From Clostridium aquiflavi (GTDB lineage: Bacteria; Bacillota; Clostridia; Clostridiales; Clostridiaceae), in contig NZ_JAVJAN010000019.1 in assembly GCF_031344075.1 (NCBI RefSeq), forward strand, positions 1 through 64,000: a stretch of DNA of 64,000 bases, in the 5' to 3' direction. Made by a program: the position numbers and the translations under genes. How positions within the stretch are numbered: position 1 is the stretch's first letter; the number at the start of each line of letters is the position of its first letter. Under the pieces are notes generated by a model. It had not been told where the DNA came from. It made no database searches and saw only the letters and a list, made by a program, of their open reading frames with translations. This document shows, piece after piece, positions 51,225-62,013 of the stretch.

Positions 51225-52973
51225 TTACACTTCCTCCTTATTGTCACTTTCGTAAATTAAACTACTATTTAAATATCCTGCAATAATCATATCTTGATTC
51301 ACAGTACTTTCAGGTTTATATCCTAAAATCATTGCATATAAATTCTTAAATCTTCTTCCATTCATATCAATATCATAATTATATTTCTTATAGAAATTTC
51401 TAAGTTTCTCTTTTATAACTTCATTATTTTTACCATTAATAAATGGATTAGCTAAAGAATGTGGTTTCTTCTTACCTTTGTTCTTAGATAATAAATAATT
51501 TACTAATTGTCCTACTGCAAAATAATATTCATCATCATTTTCAATTTTATCTGTTGTAGGCGCATTTATTTTTTTTCTTAAAGTTTCCTTCAAGTCAAAT
51601 ATTATATTAGCCATATCATCATTTCCTTCCTTAAAATATTCAATAAGTGACCATCTCAAATTAAACTGATGGGATGCCTTAATAATATATCCGTTTACAA
51701 TAGACCCCTTTACTAAACTTAAAGAAACTCTATTTAAAATTTTAAAAACTCCATTATCTATTCCTTTATATATCCAATTAAATAAAGATTCTCTAGCTAG
51801 TAATAAGTTACTCTTTAATGATCCATCATTTATTTTCAAGTCTCCTGGTTCTGTAAAATAATTTGTAATTAAAAACTTTGAAAAAAATACCTCATTTAAT
51901 ATATCTTGAAACTCCTTTACTGTAGTACACAAACCATATTTTTGAGTAGATACATTTTTTGAAGCTAAATCTAAATCTAAAATATTCCTAAATTTTAATT
52001 TTTTAGTTAAATTGTATTTATATCCAGTTATAATATCATAATCATGTATTTCTACTTCTTTTCCTTTTTTAATTCTTAAAAATGAGCCTTTAAATTCTCT
52101 TTCTGGTAATTCACCATTTTTATATGATTTAATTTCATTTTCAATATTATCAAAGTAAATATTTGTTTTGCCTACTGCTACAAGATTCATTAAGTAATCA
52201 AAAAACTTTCTTTGAAGTAATACTTCTTTCTTATCTATTAAATAAGGTACACCTACTTTTCTGCTTTTATTTTCCAAATAAGGTTTCTTAGAATTAAGTC
52301 CCATATTATCATTTGGTAAACCATAAATATTATTATTAAAATTCACATTAAAATCATTACTATTATAAATATTAGGAATTAAATACCTCATTCCTTCTCT
52401 TTTATAATTTTCAGTAGGATAGTTAAAGAATACTTTTAAATAATCCTTACCACTAATATCAATTGTTAAATTAAATATATTTTCCTTAATCCATGCTTTT
52501 ATATTTTTTAATGTATCTACATTAACTAAACCAATTTCTTCTTCAACAGATTCATATATATTAGTTGCTTTCTTAGACTTAGAATATTTAACTCTAGGGT
52601 TAGATAAAATAGCATAATAGCTATCTATTATTTCATCTGTTAATTTTCCATTAGTTAAACTCTCTTTCTTTACAAAAAAAGAAAAATAATTATTGCTATG
52701 AATTACTTTTTTTCCATCTATAGGTTTATTCATATCAATAAGTTTACTATTGTAATCCCACGCACAAACATTATCAAAGTATTTATTACTTCTATCTATT
52801 TCTTTAGTTTTCTTATTTTGCTTTATGTTAACTACTTCCTTAATTCCAAACGAGTCATCTTTAGGTTCTACTATGACATAAGTTCCGTCTGCTGGCACAT
52901 ATGTATCTAGTATTATTTTATCGCCTTTCTTTTCTAACTCATGTTGAAATACTTCTAAACATTCTTTTAACAA
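51225..52973 (-). CDS. cas8b: CRISPR-associated large subunit Cas8b (type I-B)
   Basis: The start is a TTG at 52973, nine bases after AAGGAGG. The 582-residue protein has the size and operon position of Cas8b/Csh1, the subunit that recognises the PAM and recruits Cas3. Sequence among Cas8 proteins is poorly conserved; recognisable parts are YAILSNPRVKYSKSKKATN, the YFDNIENEIKSYKNGELPER region, and a helical C-terminus (about 440-580) taking the place of a small subunit. Assignment rests mainly on neighbours (between cas6 and cas7). Confidence 0.88.
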   Translation of the reverse strand: MLKECLEVFQHELEKKGDKIILDTYVPADGTYVIVEPKDDSFGIKEVVNIKQNKKTKEIDRSNKYFDNVCAWDYNSKLIDMNKPIDGKKVIHSNNYFSFFVKKESLTNGKLTDEIIDSYYAILSNPRVKYSKSKKATNIYESVEEEIGLVNVDTLKNIKAWIKENIFNLTIDISGKDYLKVFFNYPTENYKREGMRYLIPNIYNSNDFNVNFNNNIYGLPNDNMGLNSKKPYLENKSRKVGVPYLIDKKEVLLQRKFFDYLMNLVAVGKTNIYFDNIENEIKSYKNGELPEREFKGSFLRIKKGKEVEIHDYDIITGYKYNLTKKLKFRNILDLDLASKNVSTQKYGLCTTVKEFQDILNEVFFSKFLITNYFTEPGDLKINDGSLKSNLLLARESLFNWIYKGIDNGVFKILNRVSLSLVKGSIVNGYIIKASHQFNLRWSLIEYFKEGNDDMANIIFDLKETLRKKINAPTTDKIENDDEYYFAVGQLVNYLLSKNKGKKKPHSLANPFINGKNNEVIKEKLRNFYKKYNYDIDMNGRRFKNLYAMILGYKPESTVNQDMIIAGYLNSSLIYESDNKEEV

Positions 52974-52988
52974 ATTATATTCACCTCC

Positions 52989-53681
52989 TTAAAGCCATCT
53001 ATAATTTATAAATCCAAAACCCCTTCCATTATTCTCAAGTATGCCTGTCCCAATACTCATATATGCTAAATTTTGAGCCATTTCATTTTCAGCTATATTT
53101 AAAGAAATTTTATCCCCTAAAAGTTTTATTTCTTTATAAGATGTGGCAATTGGTTTTTTATTTTTAAATTCTATTGTAGTATACAAATCAAAATCTTCAT
53201 TTATTTTGGTATCTAATATAGAATTATATTTTTTAATAAGATTTTCTTTTAATCTACGTTCAAAATCTTCTAGAGTCATTTTACTCTTCCAGTAACCATT
53301 ATTACTTTTCATAATAGCTGGAGTTATAGAATAAATCTTATCAATATGCTTTTTAGGAATTATTCTTATTTCAGAAGTTAATGCTTTTATATAATTATCA
53401 AATTCATTTACCAATACATTATTAAAAAATTTTGCTAAATTTTTATCTATTGTCCTAATAGTTAATGTATATACATTATTCTTTTTATAAACTTTATCTT
53501 TTTCTATTGGATATAACGAATCAAAACAATAATATTTAAATTTATTACTTTTATGAAACTTTAAAAGTTCTTCATTCTTGGATAATCCTTTATCAATAAA
53601 TGCACTTAAATTTGATTGCAAATTTTCTAAAATTATATCTTCTAAAAGAAAAACTTTTAATTTTATTTGAAATACATTCAT
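52989..53681 (-). CDS. cas6: CRISPR repeat endoribonuclease Cas6
   Basis: The ATG at 53681 follows AAGGAGG by seven bases; a TTG at 53702 would start before that site. The 230-residue product has the double ferredoxin-like fold of Cas6, with the C-terminal glycine-rich loop GTGILENNGRGFGFINYRW that binds the repeat RNA. A candidate general-base histidine lies in the first domain (KFHKSN). It cuts the repeat to leave the eight-base 5' handle ATTTAAAT on each crRNA. First gene of the cas operon. Confidence 0.93.
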   Translation of the reverse strand: MNVFQIKLKVFLLEDIILENLQSNLSAFIDKGLSKNEELLKFHKSNKFKYYCFDSLYPIEKDKVYKKNNVYTLTIRTIDKNLAKFFNNVLVNEFDNYIKALTSEIRIIPKKHIDKIYSITPAIMKSNNGYWKSKMTLEDFERRLKENLIKKYNSILDTKINEDFDLYTTIEFKNKKPIATSYKEIKLLGDKISLNIAENEMAQNLAYMSIGTGILENNGRGFGFINYRWL

Positions 53682-53738
53682 AATCATACCTCCTTGTAAC
53701 AATTTTACTATTAATTGATTTATTTGTAAATAATTGTA

Positions 53739-53748
53739 GTGATATCAC
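53739..53748. promoter_or_regulatory. palindrome GTGATATCAC upstream of cas6
   Basis: This is a perfect 10-bp palindrome 58 bases before the cas6 start, between the repeat-like element and the gene. It could be an operator for the cas operon. No matching regulator gene is adjacent, so this is a weak call. Confidence 0.3.
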
Positions 53749-53791
53749 ATCATATGTTACTATTAATTCTACATATTTTTATTATAAGCAA

Positions 53792-53819
53792 ATTTAAATA
53801 CATCTTATGTTATAATTCT
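53792..53819 (-). promoter_or_regulatory. CRISPR-repeat-like element in the cas6 upstream region
   Basis: ATTTAAATACATCT followed by TATGTT matches the first 20 bases of the array repeat with one change; the remainder is diverged. On the minus strand it ends with the same eight-base handle as real repeats. A TATAAT at 53781-53786 lies right after it, so the element would cover the -35 position of that possible promoter. It stands alone, 1.1 kb from the array. Confidence 0.75.
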
Positions 53820-53822
53820 ATA

Positions 53823-53912
53823 CTATTTTACTTTTATAACTATATTTTTACTTTTAATATTCTTTAAATTAATTATTTTTTCGCCAGATTGTTTATTTTT
53901 ATTTCTTTTCAT
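53823..53912 (-). CDS. 29-residue lysine-rich micro-protein upstream of the repeat-like element
   Basis: The ATG at 53912 is ten bases behind a GAGG core (GTGAGGGTA) and opens 29 codons. They begin MKRNKNKQSGEKII and end KNIVIKVK, with ten lysines and a stop at 53823, four bases before the CRISPR-repeat-like element. A good promoter lies 43 bases upstream of its start. It does not match any family I know. The position (promoter, tiny basic ORF, repeat-like element, cas6) resembles CreT toxins guarded by CreA RNA, but this is inference. Confidence 0.45.
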   Translation of the reverse strand: MKRNKNKQSGEKIINLKNIKSKNIVIKVK

Positions 53913-53954
53913 TATGTTTTACCCTCACTTCAAATTTTTATTATTAGTAATGAC

Positions 53955-53983
53955 ATTATAAAACCTTGCACTTATATAATGAA
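53955..53983 (-). promoter_or_regulatory. sigma-A-like promoter upstream of the micro-ORF and cas operon
   Basis: On the minus strand TTCATT (53978-53983), a 17-base spacer and a perfect TATAAT (53955-53960). Transcription would start near 53948, run through the micro-ORF and the repeat-like element, and could continue into cas6. Confidence 0.6.
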
Positions 53984-54162
53984 CATTTTATTCTAATAAT
54001 ATACATAATTTTATAAATATTTATTTTAATATTAAAAATAGCAGTAATAAACTTTAATTTAGCTTATTACTACTATCAAATATATCTCTAAATCTATTCA
54101 TATTAAAGATGTTAAAATTCAACTCAGTTCTTCTTATATAAATAATAAAACAATGTCAAAAA

Positions 54163-54204
54163 AGAGTTGTATTAATTAAGTTAAAAACCAATTAATACAA
54201 CTCT
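54163..54204 (-). terminator. terminator between the nuclease remnant and the cas region
   Basis: A 15-bp perfect stem (AGAGTTGTATTAATT with 54190-54204) is followed on the minus strand by TTTTTTG. It insulates the cas operon from read-through of the array and remnant. Confidence 0.9.
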
Positions 54205-54220
54205 ACTTTCTTATAGAATA

Positions 54221-54722
54221 CTAATGACTTTCTGCTTTCCTAAGAACATTTACTTCTTCTTCTGTTAATCTAGTTTTTATAGCTATTGTTTTATTGTCTA
54301 AAATATCTAGTAAATTTTTTGCTATTTGTAAAGATTTATTTTTTACTTTATCATAGATTACTAATTCTTCTGCTAATCTTATTTTTGCTTCATAAATATC
54401 TTCATCTTTTTGTTTTGTTTCTAATAAGCTTTTTGCCATTTTAAATATTAATCTTAATGGATTATCTTCACTTGTATTTTCTAAGTTTATCTTTTAATCT
54501 AACCTTTATTATCTTATCTGATATTATTTTTTTCTGCACTATCTTTATCAAAAATATCCTTTTGAATTTCTTGTAATTCTTGATCTAGACTTTCAGTTCC
54601 AAGTTCTCATACAATATTATCAAATATCTCTGGAAAAAGTAATTCTACTATTTCAATTTCAAAGGCTTCTAATAGATTAATAAATACATTTAAATGTGGG
54701 CATTAAAATCATGCTTTTTAAT
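54221..54722 (-). pseudogene. Rpn/PD-(D/E)XK transposase-like nuclease, decayed
   Basis: Only the last 72 codons remain open (KDEDIYEAKIRLAEELVIYD to TRLTEEEVNVLRK, typical C-terminus of the family). Upstream, in broken frames, are EAFEIEIVELLFPEIFDNI, a stop, ELGTESLDQELQEIQKDIF and NPLRLIFKMAKS. These parts occur in this order in the recombination-promoting nuclease/putative transposase family (Rpn). Several stops and frame changes make it a pseudogene. It adjoins the trailer end of the array. Confidence 0.72.
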
Positions 54723-54910
54723 CAAGTTATTTCATGCCCTTCTTACTTATCACTACTATTATATTTTCTTAATATATTTATATTATATCTTATATATTGT
54801 AGTTTATAAACTTAATCTAAAGAAGTTTTTTCTTACTCCTATTTTTATGTAATAATATAGCAATTATTTTAAAATTATCCTCCAAAGGTTACTCATACAA
54901 TTAAAACTTT
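54723..54910. other. trailer region of the CRISPR array
   Basis: 188 AT-rich bases between the nuclease remnant and the leader-distal repeat. No coding frame or clear terminator is seen. Confidence 0.5.
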
Positions 54911-57900
54911 ATTTAAATACATCTCATGTTAATCGAATTTTTGCATAACTTCCTAAATCTTCATACATCTATTTAAATACATCTCATGTTAATGTTAATC
55001 ACTCTTGTCTTGCCACCTCTATAACATCTTCTCTTTATTTAAATACATCTCATGTTAATGTTAATCTATTAAAATGCTTAAAGGTTCAGTTTTTTCTGAT
55101 TAATTTAAATACATCTCATGTTAATGTTAATCCCTATTGCATCATCAATTTTATCAAAATTATCATATTTAAATACATCTCATGTTAATGTTAATCAATA
55201 TCCATCATTTGTTTTTATTAAATTTAAAGAAATTTAAATACATCTCATGTTAATGTTAATCTGACATTAATATTTTCAATGATAATTTTGATAAAATATT
55301 TAAATACATCTCATGTTAATGTTAATCAACAAAAAGAAATGATTGTTTCGCAATAGCAAAATAATTTAAATACATCTCATGTTAATGTTAATCTAGATAA
55401 GAACGAATATGAGGTATATTTTGCAATAACATTTAAATACATCTCATGTTAATGTTAATCTAAAAAAAATTAAGGTTGGCAATCGTTGTTTTGTTTTATT
55501 TAAATACATCTCATGTTAATGTTAATCAAAATTTTGAAACTATTATTAATGAATGTGTTGAAACATTTAAATACATCTCATGTTAATGTTAATCTCAACT
55601 CAATATCCAAATGATAATAATGTTTTTATATTTAAATACATCTCATGTTAATGTTAATCAATGCCTATTGAGGAAATACAACGTATGCTTGGTCAATTTA
55701 AATACATCTCATGTTAATGTTAATCTAAAAGCCGTGGAGATGCTAAACCACTTTCAATCGCATTTAAATACATCTCATGTTAATGTTAATCATTAATATC
55801 ATATCTATAAGCCTTTAATGTTCTATCATTTAAATACATCTCATGTTAATGTTAATCACTCCATTTGAAACTGGCGAGATAGTCGATGCAACGGATTTAA
55901 ATACATCTCATGTTAATGTTAATCATGCCAATAGTAGTAGGAATAGCAAATAAAATAAAATTTAAATACATCTCATGTTAATGTTAATCTCAAGTATGGG
56001 AAGGCAATATTGGAAGTGTGAAAATATTTAAATACATCTCATGTTAATGTTAATCTAATTTTTATAGATTTGCTGTTACATCTTTTAACATTTAAATACA
56101 TCTCATGTTAATGTTAATCTCTTTCTACATCACAGTTTTTAGTATCTGCCCACAAATTTAAATACATCTCATGTTAATGTTAATCTTATGATTTTAAAAC
56201 TGATATATCAATGTGTAGTAGATTTAAATACATCTCATGTTAATGTTAATCCAACCAATTATGGCACCATGTAGGTGTGCTGAAGCATTTAAATACATCT
56301 CATGTTAATGTTAATCATTTTATATAAAAGGAGATAAAATGTTAAAAGAAAAATTTAAATACATCTCATGTTAATGTTAATCCAGATCAAATTAATATAT
56401 GTTATAATAAAATCAAGTATTTAAATACATCTCATGTTAATGTTAATCTCATAATCCAAATTATTAAGCCATTCTCTAAAATATTTAAATACATCTCATG
56501 TTAATGTTAATCAGTTCATACAGATTCGCAAAATTTAGAATCTTATGAATTTAAATACATCTCATGTTAATGTTAATCTTTGAAGGTAAAGTAATAAGAA
56601 GTAAAAGTATAGATTTAAATACATCTCATGTTAATGTTAATCTGGTCTTGTTATTGTCGCTGGTATTGCTTGCGGTTAATTTAAATACATCTCATGTTAA
56701 TGTTAATCAAGGCGAAAATACTGCCCTGTGACGTTCTAGTATATATTTAAATACATCTCATGTTAATGTTAATCAAAAGGTACAAGTTATATAGTAAATA
56801 TTTATCAAGGATTTAAATACATCTCATGTTAATGTTAATCAGATAGTAAAGGAGCTTGATTAATTGTGTTTCACGATTTAAATACATCTCATGTTAATGT
56901 TAATCCCAACTTGATGCATTCAATAAACTTATGGATGGTACATTTAAATACATCTCATGTTAATGTTAATCTTAAATTATAAAGTTTATAATTTAAATAA
57001 AGAAGAATTTAAATACATCTCATGTTAATGTTAATCAAAGAGAAATGTAAAAATAAGAAATACATAAAAGCATTTAAATACATCTCATGTTAATGTTAAT
57101 CTTTATCTATGCCAGTCTTGGTTCTGTTTATTCTATTTATTTAAATACATCTCATGTTAATGTTAATCTGTTAGATAATTAGTTAAAAAAATGACACGTA
57201 AAAAAATTTAAATACATCTCATGTTAATGTTAATCATGAAGGTTAATCCATTATATTTTTTATGAATACCTATTTAAATACATCTCATGTTAATGTTAAT
57301 CTTGTAACCAATGTGTAATAGCATATGGGAGTGATTTATTTAAATACATCTCATGTTAATGTTAATCAATTACACGTAGTCAACAAAAATATAAAAAATA
57401 TGTATTTAAATACATCTCATGTTAATGTTAATCTATTTGAATTTGGAGGTTTAATTTTATGGGAAGAGCATTTAAATACATCTCATGTTAATGTTAATCT
57501 ACACTCACCACATTTTAAAAGACCAGAAAAAATAATTTAAATACATCTCATGTTAATGTTAATCAGATGTGCTACAGACAGAGGTTTTAGAATTATTACA
57601 ATTTAAATACATCTCATGTTAATGTTAATCTTCTCTAACATTTCTAAAATGTCGTTTTCTAAACGATTTAAATACATCTCATGTTAATGTTAATCGCAGA
57701 ACAAAAAGTTATTCTTATCACCCTTCTAAATTTAAATACATCTCATGTTAATGTTAATCGGAGCAGTAACTTTAGAATACGAAACAAAAACAAATTTAAA
57801 TACATCTCATGTTAATGTTAATCAAATCATTTATGCTTTATGTATATTATCTCCAATATTTAAATACATCTCATGTTAATGTTAATCTTAAATCAAGCAC

Positions 57901-60900
57901 AATAGAACTCATATCTCTTATTATTTAAATACATCTCATGTTAATGTTAATCGTGAATATGGAGAGGATTGGATTATGAAAATTAAATTTAAATACATCT
58001 CATGTTAATGTTAATCTGTTGGAGGATAGCATATGAATACTAAAGAGTTAAATTTAAATACATCTCATGTTAATGTTAATCTTTTCTTTAACACTGCAAG
58101 GACAAAGCCATATAATAATTTAAATACATCTCATGTTAATGTTAATCTATTCAGAATTTAGACAAAGAAGTTACTCTTTAAAATTTAAATACATCTCATG
58201 TTAATGTTAATCATATTCACCTCACTTTCTATCAATCCTAAGTTAGTAATTTAAATACATCTCATGTTAATGTTAATCCAAGTATGCAGCATGATGTTCA
58301 GATAAGTGATTCATTTAAATACATCTCATGTTAATGTTAATCACAGCAATAAAAGAGCAGCTAGTAAAGAGTTAATATTTAAATACATCTCATGTTAATG
58401 TTAATCCAAGCCTGACGTGCCGGAAATAGGTTTTTTTAAAGAATTTAAATACATCTCATGTTAATGTTAATCATTGTATAATAATTTAGGCAGGAGGGAA
58501 TAATCGATTTAAATACATCTCATGTTAATGTTAATCGGTATGGAGTATTAGAAGATGTAGAAGAGGTTGATGCATTTAAATACATCTCATGTTAATGTTA
58601 ATCTAATAAAATTTCACAAAAATTAATGATCGTATTTAGATTTAAATACATCTCATGTTAATGTTAATCCCTTTTCCCATGTTTCATATTCTAATGATTT
58701 GAATATTTAAATACATCTCATGTTAATGTTAATCTAAATTAAATTGTGAGGCTAAAAGATTTCGTATAAAATTTAAATACATCTCATGTTAATGTTAATC
58801 ACAAAGTTTTTAACTTTATCCCTTATACCTAAAATATTTAAATACATCTCATGTTAATGTTAATCACCTAATGCTCTATGAACTCCATTTTTCTTTAAAG
58901 ATTTAAATACATCTCATGTTAATGTTAATCTTGCTTGGATTAGTAAACCATGCTCTAGCAATATTCATTTAAATACATCTCATGTTAATGTTAATCTTAG
59001 ATAAAACTCTTACTCATTATTCAGATTCTTCTAATTTAAATACATCTCATGTTAATGTTAATCGAAAATCTGGTGAGTGGCTAAGAGGTCGATTTAGATT
59101 TAAATACATCTCATGTTAATGTTAATCATGGTGGGAAAGAACAGATTTTTCAGCGACATTTAAATTTAAATACATCTCATGTTAATGTTAATCTATATCA
59201 ATAAGAACCTTACTTTCATCATTTACATAATTTAAATACATCTCATGTTAATGTTAATCCATCTGGTGTTTTAGTCATATTAGCACTAAAACGATTTAAA
59301 TACATCTCATGTTAATGTTAATCGGGTATAAAATTATGAGAAAATTAAATGATAACTTATTTAAATACATCTCATGTTAATGTTAATCTTGCTTAGCAAA
59401 AAATACTTAGAAAGTTTAGGTTTATTTAAATACATCTCATGTTAATGTTAATCTTTGTTGATTTTATTACTAAACTATTATTTATTTCCATTTAAATACA
59501 TCTCATGTTAATGTTAATCTTTTTCATTTATACTATCATAATCTTCATCTGAACATTTAAATACATCTCATGTTAATGTTAATCAAATGTAAAACAGTAT
59601 GAACATAAGAAGTTTAAAAAATTTAAATACATCTCATGTTAATGTTAATCATATAATTCAGTTAAGGCATGGTGTGGTTTTAATACATTTAAATACATCT
59701 CATGTTAATGTTAATCTTAGGAAGAACAAAAGATAATACAGTACAACTTTAATTTAAATACATCTCATGTTAATGTTAATCTCTGTTCTTGGAATGTGTC
59801 CACGCTCTGCCAATTTAATTTAAATACATCTCATGTTAATGTTAATCATGGGCTTATAAAAAGATTCCGGGGGTTAGTTAAAAATTTAAATACATCTCAT
59901 GTTAATGTTAATCCGTGAAAGAAGAAATGTTTTGCAAGGACTTTTAGAATTTAAATACATCTCATGTTAATGTTAATCCTGTTACAGATATTTTTAAATT
60001 GCCTATTCTTAAATTTAAATACATCTCATGTTAATGTTAATCGCTTCTGACTTGCCACTAGATAGCCAAGCATCACGTATTTAAATACATCTCATGTTAA
60101 TGTTAATCGAGTTAAAACATTAATAGTATCTGTTGGACACGCATTTAAATACATCTCATGTTAATGTTAATCTAGAGCATGGTTTACTAATCCAAGTAAT
60201 AATTGGGCATTTAAATACATCTCATGTTAATGTTAATCGGGAATACTTTAAATTGATCCTTGCTAGTATTCGCTATTTAAATACATCTCATGTTAATGTT
60301 AATCCTTTAGTACATTAGACCAAGGGAATACTTTAAATATTTAAATACATCTCATGTTAATGTTAATCGCGTTAATACAGGAGATACATTACCAAGAGGT
60401 TATAATTTAAATACATCTCATGTTAATGTTAATCCCCTCATTTGTTTGCTCTGATTTTTGAGGTCTTTCATTTAAATACATCTCATGTTAATGTTAATCA
60501 CTGGTGCTGCATATTTCATTGTCTCTCCTAAATCATTTAAATACATCTCATGTTAATGTTAATCTGTTGGGAAGTTTTAGTTGTATCATTTATTATTTTC
60601 ATTTAAATACATCTCATGTTAATGTTAATCTTGAAAAAAGTAAATACTTTCTCAATATATTCTATGCATTTAAATACATCTCATGTTAATGTTAATCTAA
60701 GGATATTAATTCCTATAGATGAAGAATAGGAGGATTTAAATACATCTCATGTTAATGTTAATCTTAGCACCTGTTTTAATCCAACTATTCAATTTATTTA
60801 TTTAAATACATCTCATGTTAATGTTAATCAAAAGAGCAGACATTATTTCAACTGTATTTGGTACATTTAAATACATCTCATGTTAATGTTAATCTAAAAG

Positions 60901-61681
60901 ATGTAGAGCTAGAGTTAATATGGCTTTATAATTTAAATACATCTCATGTTAATGTTAATCTATCTGATTATTTAGTATTAGATTATTTAAAATTAAAATT
61001 TAAATACATCTCATGTTAATGTTAATCCCCGCCTTGATTCATTAATGCAAGTACACCTGACATATTTAAATACATCTCATGTTAATGTTAATCTGGTCTT
61101 TTAATCCCGTAATAGATTCACCATCTAAAATTTAAATACATCTCATGTTAATGTTAATCGTTAGTTGAAGCAAATGGAACAGTTTCATCTGCCTAATTTA
61201 AATACATCTCATGTTAATGTTAATCTGGAACAATACAAAAACTATTTCAAGATGAAAAAATATTTAAATACATCTCATGTTAATGTTAATCTCAAGCTAT
61301 GCAATGTACAATTTCAGAATTAGAAAATTTAAATACATCTCATGTTAATGTTAATCAAATAATATTCAAATTGATGTCCAAGTAAATAACAAATTTAAAT
61401 ACATCTCATGTTAATGTTAATCTAAATTATCTAATTTAGTTTTTGCCATTTCATCAGCATTTAAATACATCTCATGTTAATGTTAATCTTTGCAGAGAAA
61501 GAACTGTCTCTATAGAAGAAAGATTTAAATACATCTCATGTTAATGTTAATCTTTCTTTCTCCTTTTCTAAGCACATATATATTTAATTTAAATACATCT
61601 CATGTTAATGTTAATCCAGCAATATCAATTGAATAATTTATATTATTTAAAATTTAAATACATCTCATGTTAATGTTAATC
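54911..61681 (-). CRISPR. type I-B CRISPR array, 104 repeats and 103 spacers
   Basis: The plus-strand repeat of 30 bases starts ATTTAAATACATC and ends TGTTAATGTTAATC. By counting starts I find 104 copies with unit lengths of 64-67 bases, so spacers are 34-37 bases. All copies appear identical except the first (54911-54934), which lacks the six bases GTTAAT. On the minus strand each repeat ends ATTTAAAT, the usual clostridial I-B crRNA handle. So transcription runs right to left, the leader is at 61682 and the truncated repeat is the old trailer end. The newest spacer is 61617-61651. Two pairs of spacers overlap in sequence (58931/60173 inverted; 60239/60305 same strand). Short frames inside the array reading LNTSHVNVN are artefacts of the repeat. 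Confidence 0.98.
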
Positions 61682-61770
61682 CATTGAAAATAAGCCATTC
61701 TTAAAATGTTAAAATTCCTCTAATACAGTAATAGTAACACATTATAAAAATTTTACCAAGTGATTTTTAA
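61682..61770 (-). promoter_or_regulatory. CRISPR leader
   Basis: This AT-rich leader adjoins the newest repeat. A near-copy (33776-33859) exists next to the relic array, which defines its conserved extent as about 85 bases. On the minus strand it contains TATAAT at about 61743 as a possible -10 box. Confidence 0.85.
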
Positions 61771-61970
61771 ATATTATTATTATCATTCCTCAACCTATAT
61801 AACTCTTGTATTTACCTAGCTCTGCAGCAATTTTAATATAATAATAACCTGGTAAAAATATATGCTATTATTGTACTTTGCATATTAAAGATGTTGGATT
61901 TAGATTAAAAATAAATTGGTTAATAATATAAACAAATAAGTAAAATTGACATTTAAATATAACATGCTTC
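61771..61970. other. region between leader and hypothetical gene
   Basis: 200 bases. It holds a short minus-strand remnant reading IFLPGYYYIKIAAELGKYK (61805-61862) related to the remnant beyond cas2. Otherwise featureless. Confidence 0.4.
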
Positions 61971-62010
61971 AAAAAGGTAGATAACTTTTACATAAGTCAT
62001 CTACCTTTTT
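61971..62010 (-). terminator. terminator of the right-flank hypothetical gene
   Basis: A 17-bp stem with one mismatch (AAAAAGGTAGATAACTT with 61994-62010) lies just beyond the stop on the minus strand and can also end plus-strand transcripts. Confidence 0.85.
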
Positions 62011-62013
62011 ACA

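Noticed and set aside
53755..53960. 11-base match (ATAATAAAAAT) between the spacer-like stretch after the repeat-like element and the DNA between the promoter and the micro-ORF
   Set aside because: All A/T, not at the seed start and without a TCA PAM, so it is not evidence of a CreA-type guide by itself.
55611..60689. Short open frames containing repeated LNTSHVNVN
   Set aside because: They are translations of the CRISPR repeat through the array, without ribosome binding sites.
54911..61681. Self-targeting spacers against this window
   Set aside because: By eye no spacer matches the rest of the window beyond short AT-rich strings; a proper search against the whole genome would be needed.
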